A stretch of DNA of 64,000 nucleotides from Allolobophora icterica (GCA_963556255.1 OY744605.1:69381693-69445692); one strand, 5' to 3'; shown: positions 1 to 12,660, counted from the stretch's first letter. A program made the numbers and translations. The notes: generated by a model not told the origin, from the letters alone.

Positions 1-2238
1 GTGAACAGAGATTTCCTTATTTTCATTTTACTTCTTGTTTAGTTCCAGCATTGTTTAGAGTTTGTGGGAACACCATACTTGTGTTGCATTTTATCCCTTT
101 TATCTATTCTCCTCATTACTGCCCCCTTGTGTACGTTTTCTTCAGTAGTTCTAATACAAGGCTGGATTAAACGATGAGATTAGTTACCAGTAAGCATTAA
201 TAGACCAGTGACTAGTTACAGCATTGTCACAGAAGTTCTTAGTCTAATATTGGAATTCACCGAGGTAATGCTGCCGTCTCAGGAAATGCCTCTCTATATA
301 AAAATGTTACTATAGCGCTACCGTAATTAGTACAAGGTACCAAACAATGGTTGCTGTAAAGAAAGCGAACAGGCAACTCAAACTCCCAGTAAGTCCACAC
401 AATACGGCTGTCGTCACAAATACTTTCAATCGTGTAATTTCATAGATTTGGATACAGGCGATTTCGATTAATTACCGATAACCATGGCCGATTTTGCAGC
501 AGCTACTTGGTCACAAGGGCAGCATGTCACCAAGGAGCCACCCTCTATTCACCGGCGCTTGGTACGGCTCTCGCGGCAGAGGTAGTAAGTCGAGAGTCGT
601 AAGCGCCTATTACACAAAACTGTTATTCATTTTGTTACGGTGCGTTTTTAACTAATGTGCTTAATTAGCACCAGAATCAATAATTAAAAATAGAAGCAGT
701 CCGACGGTATACACCCACCAGCTAATACGCAGGCGTCCGAATGTGCAGTCTTATTTGTTTAGCACGCACATCCACAAGACGCTAAATGATTATAACGCGT
801 ATTACGTCTGGCCCAATGTTATATTCAAACCAGACAAAATGCGCAGATTTACCTTGACTAAAGACAAAATTAAGTGTTTTATCCGCAATAACACAACAAC
901 ATGTACGAAACCCTACGCAAGATGGCCGTCGGGGGTCGAATCACTGCTGTTTTTCCTCGTAAAATTATTCCACCCGTAAAGCTCTATTACTTGTAAATTT
1001 TAGACAACAGTAAAGAATGGGTACATAATTTATTTAAAGGCAAACAGAAATATGTTTCAAGGCTAGTTTCTGCTAGTGAGCTGAATTTTAAAATGTAATG
1101 AACTTTAAAGCACATCGGCGTAGTGATACATAATGCCGTGGCAGTGTTGCAGCGAATGATTATACAACAGTAAGTAAGAAAGATTATTGCGAAATCTATT
1201 TAAATCCTTGTTCTTCTAATTGAATGTATACATGTAAATGCAAAACAATTTATAAAGCCGCCGAATGGATTCGACTCTACTCATTTCTTCAATTTAATTT
1301 ATTGGATGAGATCGTTCACCACTGATGCACGTTTGAATAGGTGCCAACTGTCACTTGATTATAACATGCCATGGTCGCTAACTATGAAAGTGTCACGCGC
1401 TCAGTTAAAGAAAGACTAGGATTACGGATTCTGGTTCGGGAGACATTAGGTCGGTTTTCTATCAGATCCCTACTGTGACCCATACCATGTTTACATGTGA
1501 AATCATAAACGTCGCAAAATTCGTTGATGAGATAGTTGAATGAACGAGTTGGGCTACTGCAGATCTTTTGAGCTGGCATGAATGCATGATAGAGGTAGGC
1601 CTATTAAAGGTTGCACCGAAGTTTGCGTTAGGCCTAGTTTTCTACATAATTTATTTAACAAGGGTTACATAACATTATCGATTCTGTTTTGACTGAGCGC
1701 TGGTGAATAAGCTGGTTCTCGCGCAATACATTTGCAGTAGGCTACATAGCATTGCTTGAAAGACTTTGGGTATACGGCCTAGGCCTACTGTTAATTTTAA
1801 TGTCATATTTTCCGAAGACTTAAAACGGCGTTCGACTGTCTGTCTTCTAATATAAAAATAATTATTTAGGGCGCAGCGTATCGTGGGCAACGCCACGTGG
1901 TGACGGTGCAAGTTTTAAAAATCGGATATTCGCAGGCGCTCAGTCAAAGTCTAAGAACGCGGGTGGGCTATTCATCAATTCTGCTCGAACTTGTGAAACT
2001 GGTTTTTCGTTTGTGTCTGATCTTGCAGTTGTTTGATGTCTAGGCCTACTTCCAAATTATTATTATTAGAAAATTTAGAAGCAGAAGAAAAACAGCAGTC
2101 CTTTAAGCTAGCCCTGAGGGCAGTCATGGTATGAAGTGTTAGCGACTTCATTTTCTTAGCCTCGGCATATGAGGGCGATTGGCCAGTCCTCTCCCTCGCA
2201 GCCCCATCTTCTCACCGACAGGGAACGGTCGGGGTAGC
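1..2238. other. No gene recognised
   Basis: AT-rich DNA with only short open frames, none with a recognisable domain, composition bias or splice-site context. I see no tandem repeat or transposon end that I can support here. Confidence 0.5.
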
Positions 2239-2640
2239 CTACTCATCAGTGTTTAATCTAGTCCCCCTCGTCTGGGAGGGGAAACCAGGTTTCTGGGGGA
2301 GCAAACAATTGACACAAAATTTTGTCTTCCATCTTTCAAAAGTTTCAGACTTTTCCAAAATTTTTCCACTTTTCATCTTCGAAAAAAGTTGATGACCTTT
2401 TTTTTTTTTTTTTTTTAGTCCTTCACCCAATTTTTTTGCTTTTTCCTCTGTCAAAAAAGTTGATGACCTTTTTTTAGGAATCCATCTCTCTGGGGGGGAA
2501 ACCATGTATCCACATCGATCCTGGGGGGGGATTTTTCCTCCCCTGACGGTCTGTACATTGTAATATTGCTCGCCTCTGGGGGGAAACATCAATCCTGGGA
2601 GGGGGAACTTTCCCCCCCCAAAGACGTCTAGATTACTCAC
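2239..2640. repeat. Interspersed repeat with GTTGATGACC-T-run motif
   Basis: The stretch holds two copies of the motif AAAAAAGTTGATGACC followed by a T run, plus G-rich blocks. The same motif recurs at about 6490-6560, 25205-25235 and 56240-56275, and related G-rich text lies at 36640-36790. It is therefore a dispersed repeat family. The open frame across it is low-complexity and I do not call it a gene. Confidence 0.6.
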
Positions 2641-2679
2641 TGCCTACTCATTATAGCTGATGTTGCTAGGGGCGCATGC

Positions 2680-2790
2680 GGAGGAGAAATCTCGAACCAA
2701 ATTTCTGCCCTATGGGGGATTTGAACCCCAGCTGACCTATATCGACCGACAGTGCAGCACGCTAACCACTGCACTATCGAGCACCTTCAA
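2680..2790 (-). repeat. tRNA-derived SINE
   Basis: On the minus strand an A-box-like stretch (TAGTGCAGTGGTTAGCG, about 2776-2760) is followed by a B-box-like GGTTCAAATCC (about 2727-2717). This is the internal RNA polymerase III promoter layout of a tRNA. The surrounding arms do not fold as a complete tRNA, so I call it a tRNA-derived SINE head rather than a functional tRNA gene. Confidence 0.6.
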
Positions 2791-2809
2791 ATTATTATAG
2801 CTTCATAAA

Positions 2810-2843
2810 TCTAATCTAATCTAATCTAATCTAATCTAATCTA
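2810..2843. repeat. (TCTAA)n pentanucleotide repeat
   Basis: About seven perfect TCTAA units. The same pentamer recurs at 26400-26420, so it is probably the tail of a retroposon family. Confidence 0.8.
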
Positions 2844-2879
2844 GCTGGCCTCTAAGTTATCTGGGCATTCAGTTCAGCG

Positions 2880-3120
2880 CCTTAACTCTCTCTATAGGCT
2901 ATGTAGGCCTATAACTATATTTAGGCCTATAGTTTAGGCCTAGATCTAAGGCCTAGTTTAAGAACATGTAAGCCTCTATATGGCCTTGGGTCTGTAAGCC
3001 TATAACTTAGAGCTATTTTCTTAGACCTATGTATACATATCTTAGAACTGTGCCTATATCTGAGGCCTATACGTACGTACAGGCTTAGGCCTATATCTTA
3101 TGTCTTTGTATGCCGATAGA
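2880..3120. repeat. Cluster of TAGGCCTA palindromes
   Basis: The octamer TAGGCCTA and one-base variants occur many times within about 240 bp, separated by AT-rich spacers. The same octamer is scattered throughout the non-Polinton parts of the window. Confidence 0.6.
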
Positions 3121-3361
3121 ATGAATCAGATAGTTGTAAATCTGGCATGAGTTGATTTCAAAGGGCGGAACAGGTATGGCTATGCATGGAGCCATTTCTA
3201 AATTTTAGCGATGAGGTGCGGGTTGAGCGGCGTGCATGGTTGGATTGTGAATAACTGACGAAGATATTATGGCTGGGAGGATTGGAGTTTGTGTGTGTAG
3301 TGAGTGACAGAAGACTTTGATCAGGCAGTTTAAGAAAGTGGGATGATCTGAGAATAGGAGT

Positions 3362-3639
<278 letters not shown>

Positions 3640-5466
3640 GAGTTTTAGTGACAGCATGAGTGAGAGCATTCTGGATAGCTTGAAGGCAGTTGTATTCTAT
3701 CGTGGTGCGTGTCTTTATTCGAGAAAAGTAAATACTCGAGGTAGTTTAGCTTAGCATGGACTATGGATGTAACCATGGAGCGTAGCCAGGAAACAATTGG
3801 GGGGGGGGTCAAATTGGGGGAGGGTGGTCCATTGGGCATGGTCGCAGAGTAGAGCCTACTGGGTCAGTTTGAAAGTTGTTTTTGTATTCTGAAATTTATT
3901 AGGGGGATGAACCCGTAAACCCCTCTTAAATATGCCCATGGATGTGACAGTATTTGATGCCATTTTGAAGTCAAGCATAGGGCGAATTATAAAAAGGTCA
4001 CGGATATTCACCAAGAAAGAATGGAAAGATTCCTGCCAGCATGCCCCCGTGGAGCCCATATAGAACTCATATACATAGGCACAATTTGTGTGTGTGTCTG
4101 TGTGTCTGTGTGTGGGTGTGAAGGAATTGATACCCCCACTTTTTAGACCAAAGTTACGCCCCTGCTCGTATAGGTACCATAGAAATGCTATCTGGTATGG
4201 GTGATATGATCGAAGAATATGAGGTATCGATTGGTGGTACCGGTATATCATAACTAAGTTGCAAGCAGGAGAATTAGTGGAGTTGGTGTGCGTAGATGCA
4301 GAGTCCAGGTTGAAAAATATATTTATAAAAGGATCTGGAGTTTTCTTGAGTTGGTCACGCAGGTCTATAAGTATGAGTTAGGAATTTTAGATGGGTTCAA
4401 TCACAGGAGATTAGATGTCATTCAGGAGCAGATTTGGGTAACTTCACGAAGAAGATGATCTATTGAATATTTGGCTATTGTCAGCATGTACTGTAGGTGA
4501 TGGTAAATTGGGGGTGCTTTAATTAATGGCTGGTGCGTGTGTTAAGGGTGAACAAAGGAGGTCCAAGAGCAAAGTTTTGTGAAACTCAAACAAATGAGAG
4601 GGCATAATTAGGACTTCTGATGTTTTGCGGAGAGTGTCCCAGTTAAGAGCTGTCCTTGACTCATTGTCTTCGGAATAACCAGATTACGATTTACCGCTAG
4701 TCTATTGTAAGTTAGTAGTAGCCTTCTATTAATGCAAGACAGAGCCCAAATTTTACAAGATAAACAGTTGTTGTAGTTGTAAGATTCACCGTCAGGCAGA
4801 ATAAGCCAAAAAAACGGCGTCTGTAGCAGTAAACTCTGGGCGTTTGCAACGCTTACTCCATGATAGTACCCTATATGCATAGGCTATGCCTTAGCAGAGT
4901 TAGCTTTACACATTTGTTCCGTCCCACGGTCACTACTCATAATTATCACCTCAAGTTGTCCAACGGATCAATTTGCAGCACTTTTGTGAGGTACCTAAAA
5001 AGCGCTATAGCATATATCCGATTACATGCATACAAACATATATACATAGCCTAAACACATAAATACGTATACATACATAGGCCCTACATAGGCCTACATA
5101 CGTACACTTCACCTCGTCCGTACACCGACTCACAGCTAGGCGTGGTGTTGAACCCGAATCTGGTTCGCTCCAGGTGCTTTGACTCTCCTTTTGTCATTGA
5201 GGCCTATACTCGTCTGTTTCAACTTGCTTAGGCCTACCTACCTGCAGTGCGTCTGATTTGAAAATAGTAGGCGGGTTGGAAATCGATCGCGCTGGGACGG
5301 GTAGGCGAGCGATGCGCGGTCGACCTTGGGAGCTAAGTTTTTGTGTACTGCATATATTTTGTGTATCGTATTCATTCGTATAGCTGCATATAATAATCAT
5401 CTAGGAGGCTTATCTCAATTCAGTTCTGTTACATAGGTCTCTTGAAGAGGCGTTATATAAATTCTC
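3640..5466. other. No gene recognised
   Basis: Short open frames without recognisable domains. A small GT-rich patch lies near 4085-4115. I see no clear transposon ends. Confidence 0.45.
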
Positions 5467-5494
5467 TGAATGAATGAATGAATGAATGAATGAA
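5467..5494. repeat. (TGAA)n microsatellite
   Basis: Seven tandem TGAA units, immediately after text resembling a LINE/SINE 3' end (GAGGCGTTATATAAATTC). Confidence 0.85.
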
Positions 5495-6354
5495 AATTCA
5501 CTAGAAACCTACCATTGAAGTAAAATGACGTGTGACGGCTGATTTCACAACGCTGGTTGAGGCTAGGGTCGCCACCTTTCTAAACTTGGAAGTCGGGACG
5601 CAATTTTGGAGCACCGAAATCGTTAAACAATCTCACGATGTTGGACCAGAGGCGCAAGTGAGTAATTTTTTTGGGAAAGTAAATAATTAAATAACGATTA
5701 AGATGCATGATTTTGAACACGGGAATGATATCAGGATGTGCTTAAATGTCGTTATTTATGATATTTCACTTCGTCTGCATTATAAATTTATAGTTTGAAA
5801 TTTTTTAAATAGGGACATTTGGCTGTTCCGAGGGACGCGGGACATTTACCTTGATATTTGGACAGTCCCGACAAAGTTGGGACAGTTGGCAACGCCAGTT
5901 GAACCTTAGGCATACATTGAACACTCATTTTTGGCTCTACCTTTCAGCCGGCAATCCATTCGAATTTTATCGGCACTCTTTCTGCAGGACTTGCAGTAAA
6001 AAAATTTCACAGTCCGACGGTTTTCTATTTCGACTACATCGACATCGAACCAGTCGCATAATTTCCATGACTGATACGTGGTCAACTATACATTATTATT
6101 CGACTTGCTCATCTTATCCGCCATTGTTGTTTAAAATAATTTCCGAAATCGGTGATGTTACGGATGATGTCACGCGGCGTGAGGTTTCGGCCGTGTTGTT
6201 ATGGCCAATCATATTGCATGAAATTGGAGGTTATCAGCCAGCAGTAATTAGAACAGGTCACGGCCATCGATATCTATCGATGGTCACGGCACGCATTCAC
6301 CGCTGCCGCAAGTAAGTAAATTAAAGTAATCTCAGTGAGGTAAATAAAATAATG
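5495..6354. other. No gene recognised; possible decayed DNA element
   Basis: The stretch contains GGGACA-rich text (GTCGCCACC near 5570, GACAGTTGGCAACGCC near 5881-5897) that could be ends of an old DNA element. The 154-codon open frame at 5851-6315 overlaps this repeat text and has no recognisable domain, so I do not call it a gene. Confidence 0.35.
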
Positions 6355-6362
6355 GTCTGACT

Positions 6363-6747
6363 CAGGGGCGGATCCAGAAGGTCTATCAGGGGGTGGGACC
6401 AAAAAAATTATACATACATACCAACCATCTTCTCGGAGAGGAATCAGTTTACCAACCGACCACCAACAAACTTTTACGGAATTCATCTCCCAAAAAAGTT
6501 GATGACCTTTTTTGGGAATTCATCTCCAAAAAAAGTTGATGACCTTTTTTTAGTCATTAACCTCTTTAATGTCTTCAGTCAATGTCTTCAGTCTACATCT
6601 GTGGGCCCACGTCCTGTGTACATTTTACTCATCCGCGCCTACGGTGGGGGTGCACGCCTCTATAAAGATCATAAAACGCCTGTGTAAATAAAACAAAATA
6701 TCAAATGGGGGGCCATGGCCGGATTGGCCCCTCTGGATCCGCCCCTG
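6363..6747. mobile_element. hAT-like MITE, 385 bp
   Basis: The ends are perfect 16-bp inverted repeats: CAGGGGCGGATCCAGA at the left and its complement ending ...CCCCTG at the right. Flanking 8-bp direct repeats are GTCTGACT and GTCTGGCT (7 of 8 match), the target duplication size of hAT transposons, whose termini often begin CAGGG. The inside carries the GTTGATGACC-T-run motif and no transposase, so it is non-autonomous. A partial relative lies at about 36635. Confidence 0.85.
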
Positions 6748-6755
6748 GTCTGGCT

Positions 6756-8039
6756 TCAGGTTCGTCTATCGTCTTGGAGTCTAACTCAAACTCAACGACT
6801 GTGTCACCGACGGTGAGAAGCCTTCGGCTAGGCGATCGGTAAATCGCTAGCCGGTTCCTTTGCTAGGCGAGCGACCAAGGAGAGCGATCGATCGCTCGCC
6901 TTAAATCAGACGCTCTGCCTACCTGGTAGGCCTAAGCAAGTAACCTGGCTTCAGCTGGTTTCCCTGACCTATCGTTTGTTGACCTGTAGGGTCCTTAACC
7001 AGGATTTCACTTTCAGAGACCATCGATTGAAGCCATGACATTGTGTATCATTATTACAGCTCTATTGAAGTCATTATAATAGAATCCGTTCTCTACTAAT
7101 GAAGCTCGACCTTTCACTTGACCTTGCTAAGAGAACAAATTGGCCTACAGGCCTATCCATGCATAGGCCTACGTAAACTCTCACCAAATGGACTAGAAGT
7201 AGGCCTACGTCATTCTGCAAAGAACAATAATTTATTTAATTGAGCAGTTCGTTTTCAAGATACTGCTTTTCGACATGTTAGGCTACTACTGAAAGTTTCT
7301 GATTCTATATACAGTAATAATATGAGTTGCTTCTGAGCCCCGCATAATAGTTTTGGTTTGAATAAGGCATCTTCTAATCCAGTGACTGATTTAGGGCGAC
7401 GTAGGCCTACCTACAGAAGGCCCTACAGTTTTAAGACCAGGTAGAAATGTATTTATTTTTGTGCAATAAATAAAATATTCGTTATTTTTAACTATAAATA
7501 AAGTCTATAATTACTCATGTGCAACGGGCGGTCGATTCGGTAGCGCGCCTCGTATCTATTCCAACGATTTTGGGTTCGAGACTGCTGAGCGGAGTATCAT
7601 CGGACTCCATGTAACACTCCTGCTTTTTGCGACAGCATGCCTCTGTCACCAAGCAGTATACCAGTATACAGGACAGGTACCGACGTGAGCTGGGAAATAA
7701 ACGAAAAGTCCAGCAATGCAGTGGCCCCGTGTCCAGCAGCCGAAGAGCAGCGAACGAGACCTACGTTGCGTCAGACTGTCATAATTATAGCCTACTTGGA
7801 GAATCAATAAATTAATTGGTAGTCATTTAAAAACACTTTGAAACACAACTCAGTTGTTAGAAACGAAAAGAATTATTCATAAAATGTTCTAAGCGCAAAA
7901 TTTAAACTTGAAAACAATTCGTTGTTGAACAATTCAGGCCCTGCGTAGGCCTATATTTTTATGTATAATATTTATATAAAATCTGGAGATTTGCTTCAAT
8001 GTCGTTGTTTCGCGGAAAGACAGTTCGACACATGCATTC

Positions 8040-8040
<1 letters not shown>
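6756..8040. other. No gene recognised
   Basis: AT-rich sequence with several TAGGCCTA octamers (for example near 7160-7205 and 7400). Short open frames show no recognisable domains. Confidence 0.45.

Positions 8041-8097
<57 letters not shown>
8041..8097. repeat. (TA)n microsatellite
   Basis: Uninterrupted TA repeat with one CA interruption. Confidence 0.95.
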
Positions 8098-8098
<1 letters not shown>

Positions 8099-8799
8099 AT
8101 GTAATCCAATCTACATCTAATATGTTTTACCTACCGAAGAGTCTAGTCAAACGATTTAAATCCAATCCATTGCTCACACTAATGTCAGTATCGGCTTTGA
8201 TATGTTCAGATCTATTCCACTAATCATTTATATGTATATGACGTGAATGAAGTTACACAAATAACCTCATTTCATATATAGCCTCCGAGCCACATTCACG
8301 TCATACTCTATAGTTACTAATTTACTAATCTTACCCCGTTGCATCTGATGTAATCTAATCGACTAAATCATTATTCAAGTTAAACGAATCGTCTTATTCA
8401 GTTCGATCCCATCTCGTCTAATCCTGTAAAGTCCTGACTAATCCATACGACCAACGGACGTCCTTCTCTATAAAGGCGTATACGGAGAAACGGATATTAT
8501 TTTCCATATATCATCATCTCGGAAAGAAAACGCTGCCGGAAAACCTCTTCGAGGAATCGTACCATAAACTGCTCATGAGCTGCAGCGTCGAGGCCACACC
8601 GTCGTCATAGAAGATGTAGACGTAGGTTATATAATATTATGTAATATGCAAGGAGACCAAATTAAGAGTGGAATGCAAAGGGATCGGACTCAATCAGTTA
8701 ACCTTGGCAAGGCGATGGGTTTTTCAGGAGCTACAAAGACCTGTGACGCATAAATTCTTCTTTTGTTGCGCACTGAAGCGCAATGCTTGATAAATAGCT

Positions 8800-8801
<2 letters not shown>

Positions 8802-8859
<58 letters not shown>

Positions 8860-8860
8860 T
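8802..8860. repeat. (TA)n microsatellite
   Basis: Two TA blocks separated by AATATTA. Confidence 0.95.
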
Positions 8861-9097
8861 ACATAAATTATATTGTCAGGCTATATGTATATATACATAC
8901 AGAAATGTCTTCTAGGCCTACAAAATATGGTGGACTAATATTGACATCAACTTTCTCCGTACTTCGTATAGATCAAATTTAAGAGTTCCTCGGCGAGATG
9001 TATCCTGAATATGCGGTCCTGGTGAGGCTTGTAAAAAAAACAACAAACAAACAAGAAGAAGAAACAAGAGCCAGCAACGGGATTCTCTGCCACTCCT

Positions 9098-9296
9098 CTA
9101 GGAATGCCAGAGAAAGGAGACGAATTCTTCGTATTGCAGTTCTCCGTCCTTGTTCGTATCGTGCTTGGCCACGAGATCCTCGATCTCTTCATCGGAAAGA
9201 CCGACCTTGTGAAGTATCGGCTTAGCCTCGGCCACCGAAACGGATCCGCTCTTGTCCTTATCGAACTCGTTGAACATCTCTCTCACTCGTTCAATC
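9098..9296 (-). CDS. EF-hand protein, last coding exon (EF-hands 5 and 6)
   Basis: This minus-strand exon encodes two canonical EF-hand loops: DKDKSGSVSVAE and DTNKDGELQYEE. Acidic residues sit at loop positions 1, 3, 5 and 12 as expected for calcium binding, with one exception: position 5 of the first loop is Ser. A stop codon closes the frame at 9098. The exon begins at 9296, directly after a pyrimidine-leaning TTTAG acceptor. One base of it (G) completes the codon left open by the exon ending at 14244, and the joined frame continues without a break. EF-hands are helix-loop-helix calcium sites, normally paired, and this exon is one such pair. The protein is probably a cytosolic calcium sensor or buffer. 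What I infer is only the splice joining; the domain content is seen directly. Confidence 0.85.
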
Positions 9297-9652
9297 CTAA
9301 ACAACACGGAAAATAATCGATTTACTGCGCTTTCTTCGAGAGTCTCGTCAAACGCGAATAAATCAATAGACAGTGTATCGACCAAACCTAGGCCTACGTA
9401 GATTGCTGCGGACGCGATAGCCTTTCACCTTTTCCTCCGATAATCCCTCACGTCTGCCATGTTTTAACGAGTCTCGTTCACGGATTACTGCTGTAGTCGA
9501 GGTGTAATTTATTGTATCAATTTGTGAAAACTCGTAACTCTTAACCTCACTTCGCCTACGTATTCTGTTTGCATTAAGCAGACGATCCGATTATACATAG
9601 CGACTTTCTTGTAAGCGCTATGTAAATTGATATACATACATAGCCTACAATG

Positions 9653-9751
9653 TCATACATACATACATACATACATACATACATACATACATACATACAT
9701 ACATACATACATACATACATACATACATACATACATACATACATACATACA

Positions 9752-9781
<30 letters not shown>
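9653..9781. repeat. (CATA)n microsatellite
   Basis: About 32 tandem CATA units, lying inside intron 3 of the EF-hand gene. Open frames across it (Met-Tyr-Val-Cys or Ile-His-Thr-Tyr repeats) are artefacts. Confidence 0.97.
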
Positions 9782-9782
<1 letters not shown>

Positions 9783-10127
9783 GTGTACATACATTCATAT
9801 ATACATTTTTAAAGAAAGTAACATAAACGTTAGGCAGCGCATGCTCGATCTATACTATAGACTCGTGGAATGGTTTGGATCGCAGCTTTTAAGAAGATGT
9901 TATAGCAAGGATTGGCTGCTGAGTCTTCACTGTCAGCTGAAGTTGTTGTAACACGGAGCAGGATAAATATCTAAACTATTTAAAACCCATGTTATATTCT
10001 GTAGTATCTTGTTATGTTGTGCTGCGCTATGTTATGTAGTGTAATGTTATGGTGTAGTGATGTTGTGTAATGCTACAGTGATGCGCAAAAGTTAGGAATC
10101 ACTTGCCGATTTTTGCAATTCTTTGAT

Positions 10128-10470
10128 TCATTGTTCTGTATTAAGGTAAATATTAAATAGTGTATCGTATCGTATCTGAGAATTTATAAAGCGCCGCTCA
10201 CACCACAGGCTATTAAGACAGCCATTCGTCTCAGCTGTCACAGCGTGATAGCCATGAAGGAAAAAGGTCTTCAAGCAGCAGAGAGAAGAGGATGAAGTCT
10301 CCACCAAAATCTTACTACGGACTGATATGTAACGGACTGAAGGAGGTAGGTCATTCCATAAGGAGGGGCCAAGGATGGCAGAGGCACGTTGAACCGGTAA
10401 ATATACGCACGTAAAATAATGTTTTCTTATTATTTTGGTTATCATTTTGTAACTTTGTTTCTTTGAAATA
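10128..10470 (-). pseudogene. LINE 3' end (RT C-terminal fragment)
   Basis: The minus-strand frame reads ...SAILGPSLWNDLPPSVR..., the kind of GPxxWNxLP block found near the C-terminus of many non-LTR reverse transcriptase ORFs. Beyond it lies the tail text GCGGCGCTTTATAAATTCTCAG and short TACGA repeats. Only the extreme 3' end of the LINE is present, which is usual for 5'-truncated copies. It lies in intron 3 of the EF-hand gene. Confidence 0.6.
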
Positions 10471-10740
10471 AAATGACAGTAATTTCTTATATAGGCTACC
10501 ACACGGTGGATATGCCGATATTAAAAAGTCAAAAACAAGCAAATCACCGGCCCAGCCTTCTTCTGTATATAGTACCTATACAATATGTTGAAATGAAATA
10601 ACAGACATGTACTGTACGATCGTAAGGCTTCTCTATCAACCTATACAGTATATATATCAAGTAGTGGCCTTGATAAAGGCTGGTTTTGTGTGTCAATGAT
10701 GGATCACTAGTTTATGGGCCACTACTTGCTCTTCACCACT

Positions 10741-11240
10741 TATTATCTGCAGCGTGTCGGCATTGAGTGGACTAGCTTGATGAGGTCGTCGTGGGTGACG
10801 ACACGGCTCAAGGCGGCGATGAGCGACTCGATCAGCTGGTGGTCTGGTGTCTCTAGAAAATCTCCCAATATGTAATAGAGCATTTATACAGCGCCTTTTC
10901 AGTACCTCACAGAAGCCAAGGCTACGATATGCCAGATATTCTCAATTGGATTCGGATCCAGTGATTGGGCGGGGCAGCCCAGCGTCAAGATGTTGTTCTG
11001 GCGCGATAGCATGCATGGAGCATTGTCATCCTGAAACAAGAACTGATGCGGGAACAGCCGGTGGGCTGATGGCACCATGCACTTCTACAGCATGCCGATG
11101 TACAATTGCTCGCGTTGACTGTTCCATCGGCGATATGCAGATGTCCGACGCCACTGGCAACCATCAGTCCCAGGTCATGATCTTCAGCGAATGCTTCACC
11201 GTCCCGTTGATAGTTATTTCAAGAATCATGTATGCATAAT
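10741..11240 (-). pseudogene. Decayed Tc1-like transposase, C-terminal part
   Basis: Minus-strand conceptual reading gives FQDDNAP near 11050-11030 and, downstream in the same direction, text resembling PNPIENIW. These are the second-Asp and final-Glu blocks of Tc1/mariner DDE transposases. The frame is broken by several shifts and stops. An N-terminal Tc1-like part lies upstream on the same strand at 12199-12660. I infer one old element interrupted by later insertions. Confidence 0.6.
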
Positions 11241-11699
11241 ACCCTGCCTATGCTGGATTTCTCACTTCACTTGATATTCAGCTCTGAAAAAGGCTCGCAG
11301 TTGGCAAATATGTGAGAAGATCCATACCGCTGACAGTGCCGTCTTAACAGCATTGTAGGCTCTGGGCAAAGCAATGCAGTGCTGCGTGTGGAGGTCACGC
11401 ACACATTAATATTTTTGGTCTTTTTAATTTGGGGGCCCTAGAATCGTGGGGCCCCTGGCGACTGCCCATCGTGCCCATGACTGCTCGAGCAGACAAGAAG
11501 CTCTTCGAGAAATCGCAGTTCTTCGGCCACTGCTTTCATCAGTTCTTGCGACCTCATCGTGAGGAGAAGTAGGCCTACTCACTTCACAAGACAGGACATC
11601 CTTTCATGCTGCCTTTTGTTATCTAAGTTGTTTAAAAGCAGCTTTGTTAATCGATGTATCATAGTTATATTTTGCTGTGCATGTGTGACTTTATAATCT

Positions 11700-11900
11700 G
11701 CTCCTGTTATAGTTTATTTTCAAAATGTTTGTAATCATTGTAAACATGTAATGCATGAGCGTTTGTCATGTGCAAATAAAGTCTATCGTATCGTATCGTA
11801 TAGTATTTGGAGATTTGTATAGCGCCGCTCACAGCTGAGGCCACTCAACAGCGCTCCCAGTGCGAAGGCTCCGAGAGAAGAATAAGGTTTTAAGCACGGA
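11700..11900. repeat. Two LINE tails meeting end to end
   Basis: On the plus strand the text ...GCAAATAAAGTCTATCGTATCG ends in CGTAT repeats near 11788-11811, like a non-LTR element 3' tail. It is followed at once by ATTTGTATAGCGCCGCTCAC, which matches the 3' tail of the minus-strand LINE at about 10165-10200. The two pieces therefore lie tail to tail. Confidence 0.5.
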
Positions 11901-12048
11901 AAGGGATGTACTTTCTTACTTACGTCAGGTTAAGGCAGTCCAGCTTGACTTCTTCTCCACTAAACCTCCTCACAAACGTGTGGGCCTGTTGCCAAGTAGG
12001 CACAATGTGCTTTCCTCGCTGAAAAGCATTTCTCCCACATCTCACAAC

Positions 12049-12191
12049 CAGTGCCGCCGGCCTTAGGATATTTCGAGCTACGAGAAGAGTATATTGTATG
12101 GGCCCCAAAGACACAAGTCAAATTGTTTTTCAGTGCTAATCATTTTATTTTAGAAATTAACACGGTTCGCACGCCCCTAAGGCCGGCACTG
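12049..12191. mobile_element. MITE of the CAGTGCCGGCC family, 143 bp
   Basis: Starts CAGTGCCGCCGGCCTTAGG and ends CCTAAGGCCGGCACTG, imperfect terminal inverted repeats. The flanks carry a perfect 7-bp direct repeat (TCACAAC). A longer relative with the same ends and internal text lies at 26649-26976, also with a 7-bp duplication. No coding capacity. Confidence 0.85.
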
Positions 12192-12198
12192 TCACAAC

Positions 12199-12660
12199 GC
12201 AGCTGGTGTACGACCGTGCCAACATGAATCCGTTGCGCCTCTGGACGTCTATCATCAGCGGTTTGCTGCGCGCCGTGCAGCCCCTCAGACCGAACTGCAG
12301 GCATCAACTACGGCGTGTTGATGAACTGGCCACGACGTTGCACTTCTCCCACCACTCACTCAGCAGTTCAGGCGACAACCGCTTGCGGTTGGCCAAAGAT
12401 AAGCGGCGAAGTGTGCGGCTCTGGCATGACCTCGACGCGCGTGGATGACCGGGCCGAACCCTGTCGACCATTGACCCGTCCGTCTCCTTATCCTTCTGTG
12501 GGATCTTGACTACCGCGCTCTGATTGCAGCTGAGTCTTCTGGCGATCTGCCGGCACGAGAATTCCTGTTGATGCATCACGGACATGCGAACTCGCTGCTT
12601 CATTGTCAAGTTCCGATCGGTCTTCATTGTTGATAGTGCGTGATGTCCAAGCCCTTTCAC
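12199..12660 (-). pseudogene. Decayed Tc1-like transposase, N-terminal part
   Basis: The minus-strand frame contains LTMKQRVRMSVMHQQEFSCR followed by QIARRL, a helix-turn-helix typical of Tc1-like transposases. It is followed by a basic hinge (RPGHPRASR) and the second DNA-binding region (LRRLSLANRKRLSP). The frame is damaged further on (...LHGARSKPL in another phase near 12250). With 10741-11240 it makes up a decayed Tc1-like element. Confidence 0.7.

Noticed and set aside
2680..2790. Possible tRNA gene on the minus strand
   Set aside because: A- and B-box-like sequences are present, but the arms do not pair as a full cloverleaf and the family-like body continues. A tRNA-derived SINE fits better.
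5851..6315. 154-codon frame
   Set aside because: It overlaps repeat-like GGGACAGT text at its start and shows no domain or codon pattern I can support.
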